NCBI RefSeq assembly: GCF_042651565.1
Contig: NZ_JBHSDF010000003.1
Strand: one strand, 5' to 3'
From: Salinispirillum marinum
GTDB lineage: Bacteria; Pseudomonadota; Gammaproteobacteria; Pseudomonadales; Natronospirillaceae
DNA: 64,000 nt
Part shown: piece after piece, positions 35,401 to 43,162 of the stretch
Layout of the letters: each line of letters starts with the position of its first letter
How positions within the stretch are numbered: position 1 is the stretch's first letter
Position numbers and translations under genes: made by a program
The notes under the pieces: generated by a model
What the model saw: the letters and a program-made list of their open reading frames with translations, nothing else
What the model was told of the DNA's origin: nothing
The model's database searches: none

Positions 35401-35768
35401 TCATTGATCAGTGGGGCCAGAATCATCGGCTGATCAAGCTGACCTTTTAACAGGCGCTCTAAATAGGTCGGCAGTTGCAGTATGCCTTGTAACAAAATGG
35501 ATAGGGCATCGGGTGTTGCACGTTCGGGCCGACTGACCAAAAAGGCCGATAATTTCTCCAGCTCAGCGGCGAGCACACCAGCCCCGCTGACTTCGATCAT
35601 ATCCAGTGTGCCACGAACCTGATGCAGATAGGTGAGACAAAACTGCAGCTGCGCTACATCGCTGTTGTCATCTTCAAACGCGGCCAGCGTCAGTTGCGCT
35701 TGCTTTAGCGTTTCTTCGAGTTCCTTATGCACCCAATCCAGGGCGATGTAGTCATGCCGCTGTGCCAT
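29457..35768 (-). CDS. chpA: CheA-like hybrid histidine kinase ChpA of the Pil-Chp system
   Basis: 2103 residues, somewhat shorter than the roughly 2470 of P. aeruginosa ChpA. The first 650 residues are FimL-like degenerate phosphotransfer repeats. Four canonical Hpt domains follow, with phosphoacceptor His near 726 (FHTLKGSGRM), 890 (LHTIKGSSHM), 1200 (LHTLKGGARM) and 1360 (LHTLKGGSRL). A fifth unit near 1060 has Thr in the His position (LQRDLTTLADAAR). After an alanine/proline-rich linker come the dimerisation domain, the ATPase domain (N box HMLRNAVDHGIEH near 1689, DDGRGIN near 1731), a CheW-like domain and a C-terminal receiver (LVVDDSVTVRK; phosphoacceptor Asp near 2034 in LLDIEMPRMDG). 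It controls type IV pilus extension and retraction, and cAMP in Pseudomonas. Confidence 0.95.
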   Translation of the reverse strand: MAQRHDYIALDWVHKELEETLKQAQLTLAAFEDDNSDVAQLQFCLTYLHQVRGTLDMIEVSGAGVLAAELEKLSAFLVSRPERATPDALSILLQGILQLPTYLERLLKGQLDQPMILAPLINDIRAQRDATGIPTAQLFVPDLSPVQAQLSQPLRADQLSDDNVLMLQRLHQVYQWSLLNVLRQTQDHESLNYLPRVTERLAQLYDGSGLALFWQVASALLEAVAKGGQVLTPDLRRLMSRLDRIWRQQLRQIKRHQEPLVDQAELHQLLYFISQIDADIPSIRAVQLRYQLSESLVTDEQVQRGQDQLRGPDSLTLDSVAHVLVEELGTVKDQLDLIVRAPDRTPQQLLPLVPPLRQISDTMSLLQVHQARQVLDEQIALLLKLAQQPTLADDELMNLAGGLLYVEASLSGLAQNEGDTRPNDSLRTTIDQAQVSLVREVRNSIESCKEAIVAYIGAQWDPSHLAPVPDLLQQIHANLALIPLSGAAAVVEGIQRYLEESLLNGRQRPDWEDMDRLADALMGVDYYLERLPREHSHGVNYNILERAVESLTTLGYPVALAEEEDLEGDTTPPADSAVHQVLDDYFAHVSELDEATIDAAIEAADELDTGSEFDHEDDLSDLPNVVDVSAHEPATTEAGPELAAMDAQTAVAPLAEVAQAEHPAPGAPPVSASADTADDDLIDDDIREIFLEEAGDVQAEIAEWFPKYCADPDDKAALLELRRAFHTLKGSGRMVRALTIGELGWSVEYMLNQRRDGLIEHSTALEQVVLDVSDLLPELVADFAAGRASDEGPVTALQQRAAQIARGETPKVETLATTPVSETKSEAEEIVTADAAPTEDSEADADAGERLFSIFSQEVRTHVRAIEDFIDHVHAEPDAQITDAIQRALHTIKGSSHMAGIDAMADIAAPLEQLVKALHVHRLPIQPKVVTALGRAVELINAQLNQLAVDQAASPAPDDFYDELKDINAWIADQAAELGNVPSSNLMSIFLNEAMNTVLEAEDTLKAWQDTGLEPHRVQTLQRDLTTLADAARAIDLLPLSSLSNQLVVLYEYLADHPPSNAQDPVFHALYEAHEAVIDMMDRLAAGQSIQTRHDIESELAEFAGAPLAGPRSAPSMPPARTPDEATPVPQSTASVQATPPSLDRQEAEWYSLKAMDADILDVFLEEASELLETIQQALDDWRNDPDSLTPVHHLQRDLHTLKGGARMAEAVPVGDLAHELEFLYEGLTNGQLETSEALLGLIAQGQDKLADMVHDILERQGCMSAPELIQAIHAARINAKGATADLTDLATQRDDLDRTSLDRQAVLSRVELEALDADILEVFVDEAVELLSELDEAIAQWHADPTDELAADEMKRVLHTLKGGSRLARLPTLGVLSHDLESFIVAHQERRAPLDNAFFAHLLQQYDQLGIAVEQLQSIAQQAAGHAERRRTSTPKPNRSNTDDGEPADAKVPAAADSLSQAPKQATKKATKSPATRPSDANASATAVRRTPQETIKVPASLLENLVNLAGETSISRARLEEQVSDMGFTLNELDTTIDRLREKVRLLDMETEAQVIFRQERAEESNYEDFDPLEMDRYTQIQQLSRSLMETSSDLIDLRATLANKSRDAETVLLQQSRIHTELQEGLMQTRMVPFSRLVPRLRRIVRQVATELGKDAKFDVLNADGEMDRSVLERMVAPLEHMLRNAVDHGIEHPNDRTQAGKPVQGDITLSLTREGGDVVLALRDDGRGINVESVRKKAIEKGLLTAESNMPDEEVLQFILSSGFSTAEKVTQVSGRGVGMDVVHNEVKALGGTMEIQTAVGQGSQFLIRLPFTVSVNRALMVASGDDIYAIPLNTIDGIVRLQPEELRQYLNVAENPYPYGDKQYQVMPLGTLLGNDHEVHIDEILLPQPIILIKGGDRNRSVALHIDRLMGSREIVVKTLGPQFASVPAVSGATILGDGSVVVILDVPAMLRSNLSILLNKQDATPALPERHRDADSPIKVLVVDDSVTVRKVTSRLLSRHGMEVSTAKDGVDAMLILQDHIPDIILLDIEMPRMDGFEVANRVRHTERIQHIPIIMITSRTGQKHKDRAMEIGVDDYMGKPFQEAALMAAIDRLVNT

Positions 35769-35770
35769 GC

Positions 35771-36655
35771 TTACTCCGTGGTGGCGTCACGTTTCTTGAG
35801 AAACGCCAAGCAGTGTTTATTGGGTATGGCGATCAGATCTTCATGTGAAAATCCGGTTAATTCGCCGGGTCCGAGCACCAGCAGGCCGCCGGGACGTAAT
35901 TTCTCGACCAACTGCTGCACAATCTCGCGCCGCCGCCAACGGCGAAAGTAAATCAACAGGTTCTGGCAATAAATGACGTCTTGGTTTTGCACCGGCGCGG
36001 CGGCCGATTCGGTCACGTTCAAGCGGGTAAAGCACACGCGGCTGCTTAACGTGGGTGTAATCTGAAAGCGGTCTGCTAAAGGCTCAAAATAACGTGCGCG
36101 CCAAGCGGGCTTAACCGGCTCGAGCTTGCGTGCGGAATACACGCCTGCGCGCGCTTTCAGAACGGCGGGTGCGCTGATGTCAGACCCAGTCACGGAAAAA
36201 TACCGTGACTGCGGATAGCGCCGCGCCAGTTCCGCTAAAAGGATGGCTAAGCTATAAGCTTCTTCACCCGTGGCACAGCCAACCGACCAAGCCTGCAGTG
36301 GATGAGACGAACGCCGCCATTGGGCTTTTAAATGATCAGCCACCAATTCCATGGCTTGGACATCACGAAAAAAGCGCGTTTCCTGAACGGTGAGTCGGTC
36401 GACCAGTTCATACCATTCACTGCTTAATACCGTGTCTGCCGCCACATGTTCATAATAGCGCTGAAAATGCGCGAAACCGGCCTCTCGCATGCGCATACGG
36501 AGGCTGGTTTCCAAAAAGCTACGGCGTTGCGGCGTGATTTCCATACCCGTGCGTTCTTCCAGCAGGGCGCGCCATTGGGCGAACTGCTGATCATCAAACC
36601 GGGTATCACTCACGGCGTGCCACAACGTGGGAAGGGCAGTGTCGGTACGATTCAT
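35771..36655 (-). CDS. pilK: CheR-type chemoreceptor methyltransferase PilK
   Basis: 294 residues from ATG 36655; a TTG at 36679 would extend it by eight residues into pilJ. It has the CheR N-terminal helical domain (RTGMEITPQRRSFLETSLRM), then the SAM-binding domain: AWSVGCATGEEAYSLAILLAE, VTGSDISAPAVLKARAG, DVIYCQNLLIYFRRW. It methylates glutamates of PilJ. It sits two bases upstream of chpA and downstream of pilJ in the conserved order. Length is close to the P. aeruginosa protein (about 291). Confidence 0.92.
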   Translation of the reverse strand: MNRTDTALPTLWHAVSDTRFDDQQFAQWRALLEERTGMEITPQRRSFLETSLRMRMREAGFAHFQRYYEHVAADTVLSSEWYELVDRLTVQETRFFRDVQAMELVADHLKAQWRRSSHPLQAWSVGCATGEEAYSLAILLAELARRYPQSRYFSVTGSDISAPAVLKARAGVYSARKLEPVKPAWRARYFEPLADRFQITPTLSSRVCFTRLNVTESAAAPVQNQDVIYCQNLLIYFRRWRRREIVQQLVEKLRPGGLLVLGPGELTGFSHEDLIAIPNKHCLAFLKKRDATTE

Positions 36656-36675
36656 GATGCCGAATGCTGTCCGCT

Positions 36676-38766
36676 TCAAGCCGCACTGACGCTGTCATCA
36701 GGCAATGCAATGAGTTCTTCCAAGTCATCGGTATCACGTTCTTCCGGCAACTTAAAGCCCGCCACCGAAGCCCGCATGTCATTGGCCAGCTTCGCCAAGT
36801 TCCCGATACTTTTCGCCGACGCCATGGTACCCGCCGAGGTTTGAGTCGTGATTTCCTGAATAACGTTCATCGTGTTGGAAATGTGACCCGCCGACGATGC
36901 CTGTTGGCGTGCCGCATTGGAGATGTTCTGGATCAAGTCCGCCAAGCTGCGCGATACGTTCTCGATTTCTTCCAGTGCGACACCGGCGTCTTGTGCCAGG
37001 CGAGCACCGCTGACCACTTCTGAGGTCGTTTGTTCCATCGAAATAACGGCTTCGTTGGTGTCCGACTGAATCGTCTTAACCAAGGCTTCAATCTGTTTTG
37101 TCGCGGCCGATGAACGTTCCGCCAGACGCTGTACTTCGTCCGCTACTACCGCGAAACCACGGCCTGCGTCACCGGCCATCGAGGCCTGAATAGCGGCGTT
37201 CAATGACAGGATGTTCGTTTGGTCGGCAATGTCGTTGATCAGCGAAACAATGTCACCGATTTCCTGTGACGATTCACCCAAGCGCTTGATCCGTTTAGAG
37301 GTTTCCTGAATCTGCTCACGGATGTTATCCATGCCGTTGATGGTCGCCTGCACGACGTCTGAACCTTTTTTCGCAATGGCCACCGAACGTTCTGCTACCG
37401 CCGATGATTCGGCCGCGTTAGCGGATACTTGGTCGATCGACACGGCCATCTCGTTCACCGCTGCGGATGCCCCGGCAATTTCTTGCGCCTGGTGCTCTGA
37501 GGCTTCCGCCAAGTGCATGGCGGTGGCCTGTGTTTCTTGGGCTGCCGACGATACCTGTACAGCGGTCGCGTTGATCGCACCAACCAACTGACGCATCTGG
37601 TCAATCGCGAAGTTGATGGAGTCTGCGATGGCGCCCGTGAAATCCTCGGTTACCGTGGCTTGGGTGGTCAAATCACCGTCCGCCAAATCCGCCAGTTCGT
37701 CCAGCAAGCGCAAGATAGCGTTTTGGTTTTGCTCGTTCTGTTCTTCCGTACGCACCAGGTTGCGCGTTTGTGCCCGATAGATTTCCACGATGGCCAAGAA
37801 GATCAGGATAGTCGCCACCACCGCCATGCCGATGGCGTATTGCGGCTGAACATAACGGCTGGCAGGGAGAATTTCTAATTGGTCGTTAAATTGATTAGCG
37901 CGGTCCAACAGGGTCTGAGAATCGGAGAAGATCTGGTTTGCCGCTTCCCGCACTTGAAACAATTCAGTCGACGTTTGCAGCAACTGGTCTACCGAGTTAC
38001 TGACCCGATCGAAATCGATCATGATGTTGCCAAGGTGGGCGGAGGCTTCCGGGTCATTCACTTGTTCAAGCGATAAATCCGGGTTGCCGTTGATCATGCC
38101 ATCCAGAATACGGCCGAACAGCTCCGCGTCCCGGCTGAACGAGTTGGCGGCCAATACCGCAGCATCGCCACCGACCAGAACGTTGTTGATGTTACGAATG
38201 ATCCGCTCAGCCAACCAGTTTTGGCGCTGTGCCACCGCGACCTGTGCCGGGTCCATGGTTTGGTCGAGCATGATTTCAATGACCGCATCATTTTCGACCT
38301 GAATCACCGGGATACGCTCTGACATAGTGCGCGCCAGATTGTGGATATTCAGGATGGTCTGCCGGGACTCCAAAATCTGGTCGGCATTGACGCGTACCCG
38401 CAACCATACGCGTTCCAGAGGCTCCGGGTCCACCACGGTTCTGTTCACGGGCGGCAAGCCAGTTTCCGGGTTGCCGTTCAAGATGGCATCCCAACTGCTT
38501 TGAAATTGATCGCGCGACTGTTGCAATAACGCGAAGGCTTCATCTTTACCGGCGGCGGCCTCGGTCGCGTTTTTCGATATTTCCTGCGACAACACTTTAA
38601 GGTCACTGGCGTAGGCCAGGTACTGCCGGTCATGTTCACTGTTGACGTTGATGATGGCAATGAAGCCAACCACCGCGACCAACAAAAGCAGTGCCAGCGC
38701 GGCGTAGACCGTCAGGTTGCGGTTGCTGGCAACGATCGACAGGATGCTTCCAGTATTTGTTTTCAT
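36676..38766 (-). CDS. pilJ: Type IV pilus chemoreceptor PilJ
   Basis: 696 residues from ATG 38766 (AGGAG at a good distance); the open frame continues upstream to 38907 but with no family similarity. Membrane segments are near 17-40 (LTVYAALALLLLVAVVGFIA) and near 320-340 (YAIGMAVVATILIFLAIVEIY), enclosing a large periplasmic domain of about 280 residues with the paired helices typical of PilJ. A signalling domain has the hairpin tip DQTNILSLNAAIQASMAGDAGRGF near residue 520. It senses pilin or surface contact and controls ChpA through PilI. Confidence 0.93.
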   Translation of the reverse strand: MKTNTGSILSIVASNRNLTVYAALALLLLVAVVGFIAIINVNSEHDRQYLAYASDLKVLSQEISKNATEAAAGKDEAFALLQQSRDQFQSSWDAILNGNPETGLPPVNRTVVDPEPLERVWLRVRVNADQILESRQTILNIHNLARTMSERIPVIQVENDAVIEIMLDQTMDPAQVAVAQRQNWLAERIIRNINNVLVGGDAAVLAANSFSRDAELFGRILDGMINGNPDLSLEQVNDPEASAHLGNIMIDFDRVSNSVDQLLQTSTELFQVREAANQIFSDSQTLLDRANQFNDQLEILPASRYVQPQYAIGMAVVATILIFLAIVEIYRAQTRNLVRTEEQNEQNQNAILRLLDELADLADGDLTTQATVTEDFTGAIADSINFAIDQMRQLVGAINATAVQVSSAAQETQATAMHLAEASEHQAQEIAGASAAVNEMAVSIDQVSANAAESSAVAERSVAIAKKGSDVVQATINGMDNIREQIQETSKRIKRLGESSQEIGDIVSLINDIADQTNILSLNAAIQASMAGDAGRGFAVVADEVQRLAERSSAATKQIEALVKTIQSDTNEAVISMEQTTSEVVSGARLAQDAGVALEEIENVSRSLADLIQNISNAARQQASSAGHISNTMNVIQEITTQTSAGTMASAKSIGNLAKLANDMRASVAGFKLPEERDTDDLEELIALPDDSVSAA

Positions 38767-38818
38767 TGTGTGAACTCCTGTTCGTACCCCAAGTAATGTG
38801 TGTGAGCGGCGCGTGGCA

Positions 38819-39358
38819 TCAGGCCGCGACGTGCAAAAAGTTCGGCTGGTTGACCAGCTTCTCCATGGAAAATAGATTCCAAATTTCTTTGTTCCATTGG
38901 TAAGCACCCTCGGTATAGGCGTCGAATTCGGGTGGTAAGTCCACCGTCAGTTCTTGTTGATTATCGACGTTAAAGTGTTGCATACCGATGACCTGATCGA
39001 CTCGTAGGCCAAACAACAGGTCATTCATTTCTACCATCAACACACGCCGGTTCTGACGCGTTGCTGCAGATTCAATGCCAAGGTAATCGCAGAGATCAAT
39101 CAGAGGGACCAAGCGACCACGCACATTCGCCACACCGAGGACCCAGGATTTAACACCGGGCAGTCGGGTAAAGGGTGGGGGAGTAAGAATTTCAGACACC
39201 TGATTCATCGGCGTCACTAGGGCACACCCGGCCAGCCGATAGGCGATGCCGGTCCACGTTTCAACAAAAGCTTCCTGTTCCGGCAGGCCTGCAGCGGCTG
39301 CGCGGTAACGGTCGTTCAGGTCTAGGAGAGCCTGAAATGGAGTCGCTACTTGTGCCAT
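38819..39358 (-). CDS. pilI: CheW-like adaptor PilI
   Basis: 179 residues with one CheW domain: GIAYRLAGCALVTPMNQVSEIL, SWVLGVANVRGRLVPLIDLCDYLG (the receptor- and kinase-binding core) and LLFGLRVDQVIGMQHF. It couples PilJ to ChpA. The C-terminal segment after YQWNKEIWNLFSMEKLV is a PilI-type extension. It lies between pilH and pilJ in the conserved order, 52 bases before the chosen pilJ start. Confidence 0.92.
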   Translation of the reverse strand: MAQVATPFQALLDLNDRYRAAAAGLPEQEAFVETWTGIAYRLAGCALVTPMNQVSEILTPPPFTRLPGVKSWVLGVANVRGRLVPLIDLCDYLGIESAATRQNRRVLMVEMNDLLFGLRVDQVIGMQHFNVDNQQELTVDLPPEFDAYTEGAYQWNKEIWNLFSMEKLVNQPNFLHVAA

Positions 39359-39433
39359 AAGTGGTCTTTATCGTTATTCTGCGCCGTACGCGAATCGCCT
39401 GCGTCGGCACTATTATTATTGCACCGAATCGCC

Positions 39434-39796
39434 CTAGCCGAGTAAGTCGGCAATGGTGTTCAGCAACGTATTTTCGTCTACCGGCTTAACCAAATAGCCT
39501 CGGGCGCCTTGGCGCTTACCCCAAACTTTATCCGTTTCCTGATCTTTCGTGGTCACAATCACCACGGGAATATGGGCTGTATCATCACCTTTGGCCAGTT
39601 GTCGTGTGGCCTGAAAACCGTTCAGTCCGGGCATCACGATGTCCATCAGCACAATATCGGGTAGCTCTTTACGGGCCATGGCAACACCATCGGCACCGTT
39701 TTCAGCCGCCACCACGGTATGTCCGTGTTTTTCCAGCATGGTACGGAACGCAAAGGTTTCCGTGGGTGAATCATCTACAATCAAAATCTTGGCCAT
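39434..39796 (-). CDS. pilH: Response regulator PilH
   Basis: 120 residues from ATG 39796; an upstream start at 39862 would overlap pilG and precedes a non-family sequence. It is a single receiver domain: acidic pair and phosphoacceptor in ILIVDDSPTE and DIVLMDIVMPGLNG, conserved Thr in VVIVTTKDQE, Lys in YLVKPVDE. PilH opposes PilG: in P. aeruginosa it promotes retraction through PilT or acts as a phosphate sink. AAGGGG lies upstream of the start. Confidence 0.92.
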   Translation of the reverse strand: MAKILIVDDSPTETFAFRTMLEKHGHTVVAAENGADGVAMARKELPDIVLMDIVMPGLNGFQATRQLAKGDDTAHIPVVIVTTKDQETDKVWGKRQGARGYLVKPVDENTLLNTIADLLG

Positions 39797-39815
39797 AGCG
39801 CGTAAGCACCCCTTG

Positions 39816-40196
39816 CTAACTGATGTGTTCCCGGATTGCACCCAGCAACTCTTCTTTGCCAAATGGCTTGGTTAAATATTGATCAGACCCGACAATGCGC
39901 CCCTTCGCCTTATCAAAAAGACCGTCTTTACTGGAAAGCATGATCACGGGAGTGTGTTTGAACGAGCTGTTGTTCTTGATGAGGGCGCAGGTTTGATAGC
40001 CGTCAAGGCGGGGCATCATAATGTCGACGAAAATGATATTGGGTTTGGTGTCCGCGATTTTAGCGAGCGCATCAAAACCATCGGTCGCTGTAATGACCTC
40101 GCAGCCGACCTTTTTCAACAAGGTTTCGGCGGTGCGCCGGATGGTCTTGGAATCGTCTATGACCATCACCTTTAGGTTTTCGAATGCGTTGTCCAT
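39816..40196 (-). CDS. pilG: Response regulator PilG
   Basis: 126 residues, a single receiver domain: KVMVIDDSKTIRRTAETLLKK, IIFVDIMMPRLDGYQTC with the phosphoacceptor Asp, VIMLSSKDGLFDKAKG and the Lys in YLTKPFGKEELL. PilG promotes pilus extension through PilB and activates adenylate cyclase in P. aeruginosa. It is the first gene of the pil-chp operon here, so its promoter must lie in the 223-base gap before gshB. No clear promoter is visible there. Confidence 0.93.
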   Translation of the reverse strand: MDNAFENLKVMVIDDSKTIRRTAETLLKKVGCEVITATDGFDALAKIADTKPNIIFVDIMMPRLDGYQTCALIKNNSSFKHTPVIMLSSKDGLFDKAKGRIVGSDQYLTKPFGKEELLGAIREHIS

Positions 40197-40419
40197 ACCT
40201 TACCTTATAGGATATTTGTTCTTATTGCCGAGTAGCGGAACTCATCTGCTCAGTGTCATCACGCTTGGGGATTGCACAGGCACACCCCATAGCTCTTGTT
40301 TTTACCACAGTTAACGACGCCGTGCCATAGCATACACCGTGTAAGGGGCCTGCATTTTATCAGGAATACGTTAGAATGAGACCAACGTCAAAACTCCAAT
40401 ATTGAAAAGAGGACAGGCT

Positions 40420-41373
40420 ATGTCGTTGCGAGTTGCTGTAGTGATGGACCCGATAGAGCGCATTGCCTATAAAAAAGACAGTACCTTGGCCATGTTGTGG
40501 GCTGCCGAAGAACGTGGCTGGTCATTGTTTTACTTGGAACAAGGTGATTTGTTGGTGGCCGATGGTGAGCCAATGGCCTATGTTCGCCCACTCAGTGTGC
40601 GGCGCGATCCTGACAATTACTTCACCTTGGGCGAAGCGGCTTGCGTGCCCTTATCCAGCATGGACGTGGTGTTGATGCGTAAAGATCCACCGTTCGATAA
40701 CGAATATATCTACAGCACCTATGTGCTGGAAATGGCCGAACATCGCGGTACTTTGGTGGTTAATCGGCCGCAGGCATTGCGTGATTGTAACGAAAAGATG
40801 TATGCCACCTGGTTTGCCCAGTTTTGTCCGCCGCATGTGGTGACCCGCCGGGCGGATGTATTACGCGCTTTTCACGCCGAGCATCAGGACGTCATTTTTA
40901 AACCGCTCGATGGCATGGGTGGTTCGTCGATCTTTCGTTTGCAAGCGAACGACCCCAACGTTTCCGTCATTATAGAAACCCTGACCCAGCACGGCCAAGA
41001 ACTCATTATGGCGCAAAAATACTTGCCTGAGATTACCGCCGGTGACAAACGTATTCTGCTGGTGGATGGTGAGCCGGTACCGTATTGTTTGGCACGTATT
41101 CCGGCCCAGGGTGAAACCCGTGGTAATTTAGCCGCTGGCGGACGTGGTCGGCCACAACCGTTGAGTGAACGAGACTGGGAAATTGCACGTCATATCGGCC
41201 CTATTGTAAAAGAAAAGGGCTTATTGTTTGTGGGCTTGGATGTGATTGGGGATTATCTAACCGAAGTGAATGTCACCAGCCCCACCTGTATTCGGGAAAT
41301 TGATGCCGAATACAACACCCATATCGGTGGTTTGCTGATGGATGCCATTGCACGCCGCAAAGGCATCGCTTGA
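40420..41373 (+). CDS. gshB: Glutathione synthase
   Basis: 317 residues from ATG 40420, with GAGGACAG as ribosome binding site. The ATP-grasp fold is shown by VIFKPLDGMGGSSIFRL, ELIMAQKYLPEITAGDKRILLVDGEPVP split across the central strands, and the metal-binding end VGLDVIGDYLTEVNVTSP with CIREID. It joins gamma-glutamylcysteine to glycine using ATP. It is divergent from pilG, as in Pseudomonas, and is followed by tonB and ruvX on the same strand. Confidence 0.96.
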   Translation: MSLRVAVVMDPIERIAYKKDSTLAMLWAAEERGWSLFYLEQGDLLVADGEPMAYVRPLSVRRDPDNYFTLGEAACVPLSSMDVVLMRKDPPFDNEYIYSTYVLEMAEHRGTLVVNRPQALRDCNEKMYATWFAQFCPPHVVTRRADVLRAFHAEHQDVIFKPLDGMGGSSIFRLQANDPNVSVIIETLTQHGQELIMAQKYLPEITAGDKRILLVDGEPVPYCLARIPAQGETRGNLAAGGRGRPQPLSERDWEIARHIGPIVKEKGLLFVGLDVIGDYLTEVNVTSPTCIREIDAEYNTHIGGLLMDAIARRKGIA

Positions 41374-41397
41374 ACCTAATGAGAGTATGAGCAACCG

Positions 41398-42276
41398 ATG
41401 ACCACCGCTTCCAGTGCTGCTGCCGTAACCGCCACCGACCGCGTGCTTTTCACCGGCTTTATTGCTGTGGTGTTGCATGCCTTTGTCATTTTGGGTATTT
41501 CGTTTGACGCTTCCTCAAGCCGTCAACCGAACCCCACGCTGGAAGTCACCTTGGCTCTGGCTTCCGACAACCAGCAGCCGAATGAAACGGCGGATTTCTT
41601 GGCGCAATCCAGTCAGGAAGGCAGTGGCACCTTGGATGAAAAACAGCAAATCAGCACCGACCAGGTAGCGGACTTCGACGACAACGTGGTGCGTGAAGTA
41701 GAGCCCATGCAAACACTGGCCAGTGCGCCGCCCGTGCCGCTCACGCAGCGGTTCATTGTAACGGAGGGCGATTCTTCATGGGGTTTGGAGCAGGATGTTC
41801 CACCACCGGACATCGCCCAGGATGCGGCCGACATTGAACAAACGCAAACCGCGACCATGGACATTGCGACTCTGCGGGCCATGCTGGACAGCCGCCGCCA
41901 AGCCTATGCCAACCGGCCGCGCGTGCGCACCCTAACCGCAGTATCAACGCGTGCGGCATCGGAAGCAGCCTATGTCCAAGCTTGGCTGCAAAAAGTCGAA
42001 CGCATTGGTAATGTGAATTATCCGCAAGCGGCACGGGCTCAACGCATGCGGGGCAGCGTACGTTTGTTGGTGGAAATCGGCCCGCAGGGCGATTTGCGCT
42101 CCGTCCGTTTAATGGAAAGTTCAGGCCATGCCCTGCTGGATGACGCCGCCCGGCGGATCGTCATGGAGTCGGCTCCGTTTGACCCCTTCAATGCCGAAAT
42201 GCGTCAGGAATACGACATTCTGGAGATCATTCGTACCTTCCGGTTTGAAGTGGAAGGGGCGATGACCACCGGATGA
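41398..42276 (+). CDS. tonB: TonB-type energy transducer
   Basis: 292 residues. A short cytoplasmic tail is followed by the membrane anchor VLFTGFIAVVLHAFVILGI, then a long periplasmic linker rich in Glu, Gln and Pro, and the C-terminal TonB domain (about 200-290): VNYPQAARAQRMRGSVRLLV, LRSVRLMESSGHALLDDAARRIV. TonB carries energy from ExbBD to outer-membrane receptors. The gene next to gshB in P. aeruginosa encodes TonB3, which is needed for twitching motility, and the same position here suggests the same role. No exbBD genes are nearby. Confidence 0.88.
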   Translation: MTTASSAAAVTATDRVLFTGFIAVVLHAFVILGISFDASSSRQPNPTLEVTLALASDNQQPNETADFLAQSSQEGSGTLDEKQQISTDQVADFDDNVVREVEPMQTLASAPPVPLTQRFIVTEGDSSWGLEQDVPPPDIAQDAADIEQTQTATMDIATLRAMLDSRRQAYANRPRVRTLTAVSTRAASEAAYVQAWLQKVERIGNVNYPQAARAQRMRGSVRLLVEIGPQGDLRSVRLMESSGHALLDDAARRIVMESAPFDPFNAEMRQEYDILEIIRTFRFEVEGAMTTG

Positions 42277-42734
42277 ACGCCCTGACCTTTTTAAGTTTTG
42301 ATTTCGGTATCAAACGCACGGGTGTTGCCGCAGGGCAAACCGTCACGGGCACGGCTCAGCCGTTAGCGCCGTTGCCGATGGCTAACGGGCAGCCCGATTG
42401 GGCGGATATTGAGGCGTTGCTCACACGCTGGAAACCGACCGCGATCATCGTTGGTCTGCCGCTCAACATGGATGGCACCGCCAGTGATATGGCACGCCGT
42501 GCGGATAAGTTCCGCAAACGTATTATGGGACGATTCGGTATCGCCGCACTGGCCTGGGATGAGCGTTTAACATCCGACGAGATTAAGCGCACGGAACGGG
42601 CGCGTGGCATTACCGACTTCGGTCAGCATTCGGTGGACAGCCAAGCGGCGGCATTAATCTTTCAATCGTGGTTTGACAGCCTGCCCAGTGTGGATGCCTG
42701 GGCGACGCACACCTTGACCCTACCACCCCAATAA
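42273..42734 (+). CDS. ruvX: Putative pre-16S rRNA nuclease YqgF/RuvX
   Basis: 153 residues with the RNase H-like core: SFDFGIKRTGVAAG (first Asp), AIIVGLPLNMDGT, ALAWDERLTSDE (Asp/Glu) and DSQAAALIFQSW (last Asp). The protein matures the 5' end of 16S rRNA in E. coli. Its start overlaps the tonB stop (ATGA). Confidence 0.93.
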   Translation: MNALTFLSFDFGIKRTGVAAGQTVTGTAQPLAPLPMANGQPDWADIEALLTRWKPTAIIVGLPLNMDGTASDMARRADKFRKRIMGRFGIAALAWDERLTSDEIKRTERARGITDFGQHSVDSQAAALIFQSWFDSLPSVDAWATHTLTLPPQ

Positions 42735-42763
42735 TTCCTTTGTTTTGCAGGTGACTGAACATC

Positions 42764-43162
42764 ATGCCCACGACCGAACTCCAACGTATGCTGCGGCAGT
42801 TCAATGAAGCCTTTGCGGGCAACGACGTTGCCACCGTACTCAGCTTTGTAACGGACGATATTCATTGGGAAATGGCCGGTGATATCACCGTGACGGGAAA
42901 AGCCGACATGGAAGCCGCCCTGCGTGAAGCGGCAGACGGCGAGCCGATGCAACTGACGATTCATCACATCATCACGCATGGCCGTTCGGCAGCGGTTAAT
43001 GGTGAATTGCGCAGCCCTACCGGCGAACGCTTCGGTTTTTGCGATGTCTATGATTTGAATGGCTTGAAGAACCCTAAGATTAAAAAGCTCACGTCTTATG
43101 TGGTGGGTTTAATGGAAGATGGCGATGAACATCATCATCCGGAAGACAACCATTCGCATTAG
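42764..43162 (+). CDS. SnoaL/NTF2-like fold protein
   Basis: 132 residues. The NTF2-like cone fold is suggested by MLRQFNEAFAGNDVATVLSFV, DDIHWEMAGDITVTGKADME and ERFGFCDVYDLNGLKNPKIK. Members are ketosteroid-isomerase-like enzymes or ligand-binding proteins, so no specific function can be given. The C-terminus is a histidine-rich acidic tail (GDEHHHPEDNHSH), which could bind metal. It follows ruvX by 29 bases and overlaps the convergent hemW by four. Confidence 0.78.
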   Translation: MPTTELQRMLRQFNEAFAGNDVATVLSFVTDDIHWEMAGDITVTGKADMEAALREAADGEPMQLTIHHIITHGRSAAVNGELRSPTGERFGFCDVYDLNGLKNPKIKKLTSYVVGLMEDGDEHHHPEDNHSH

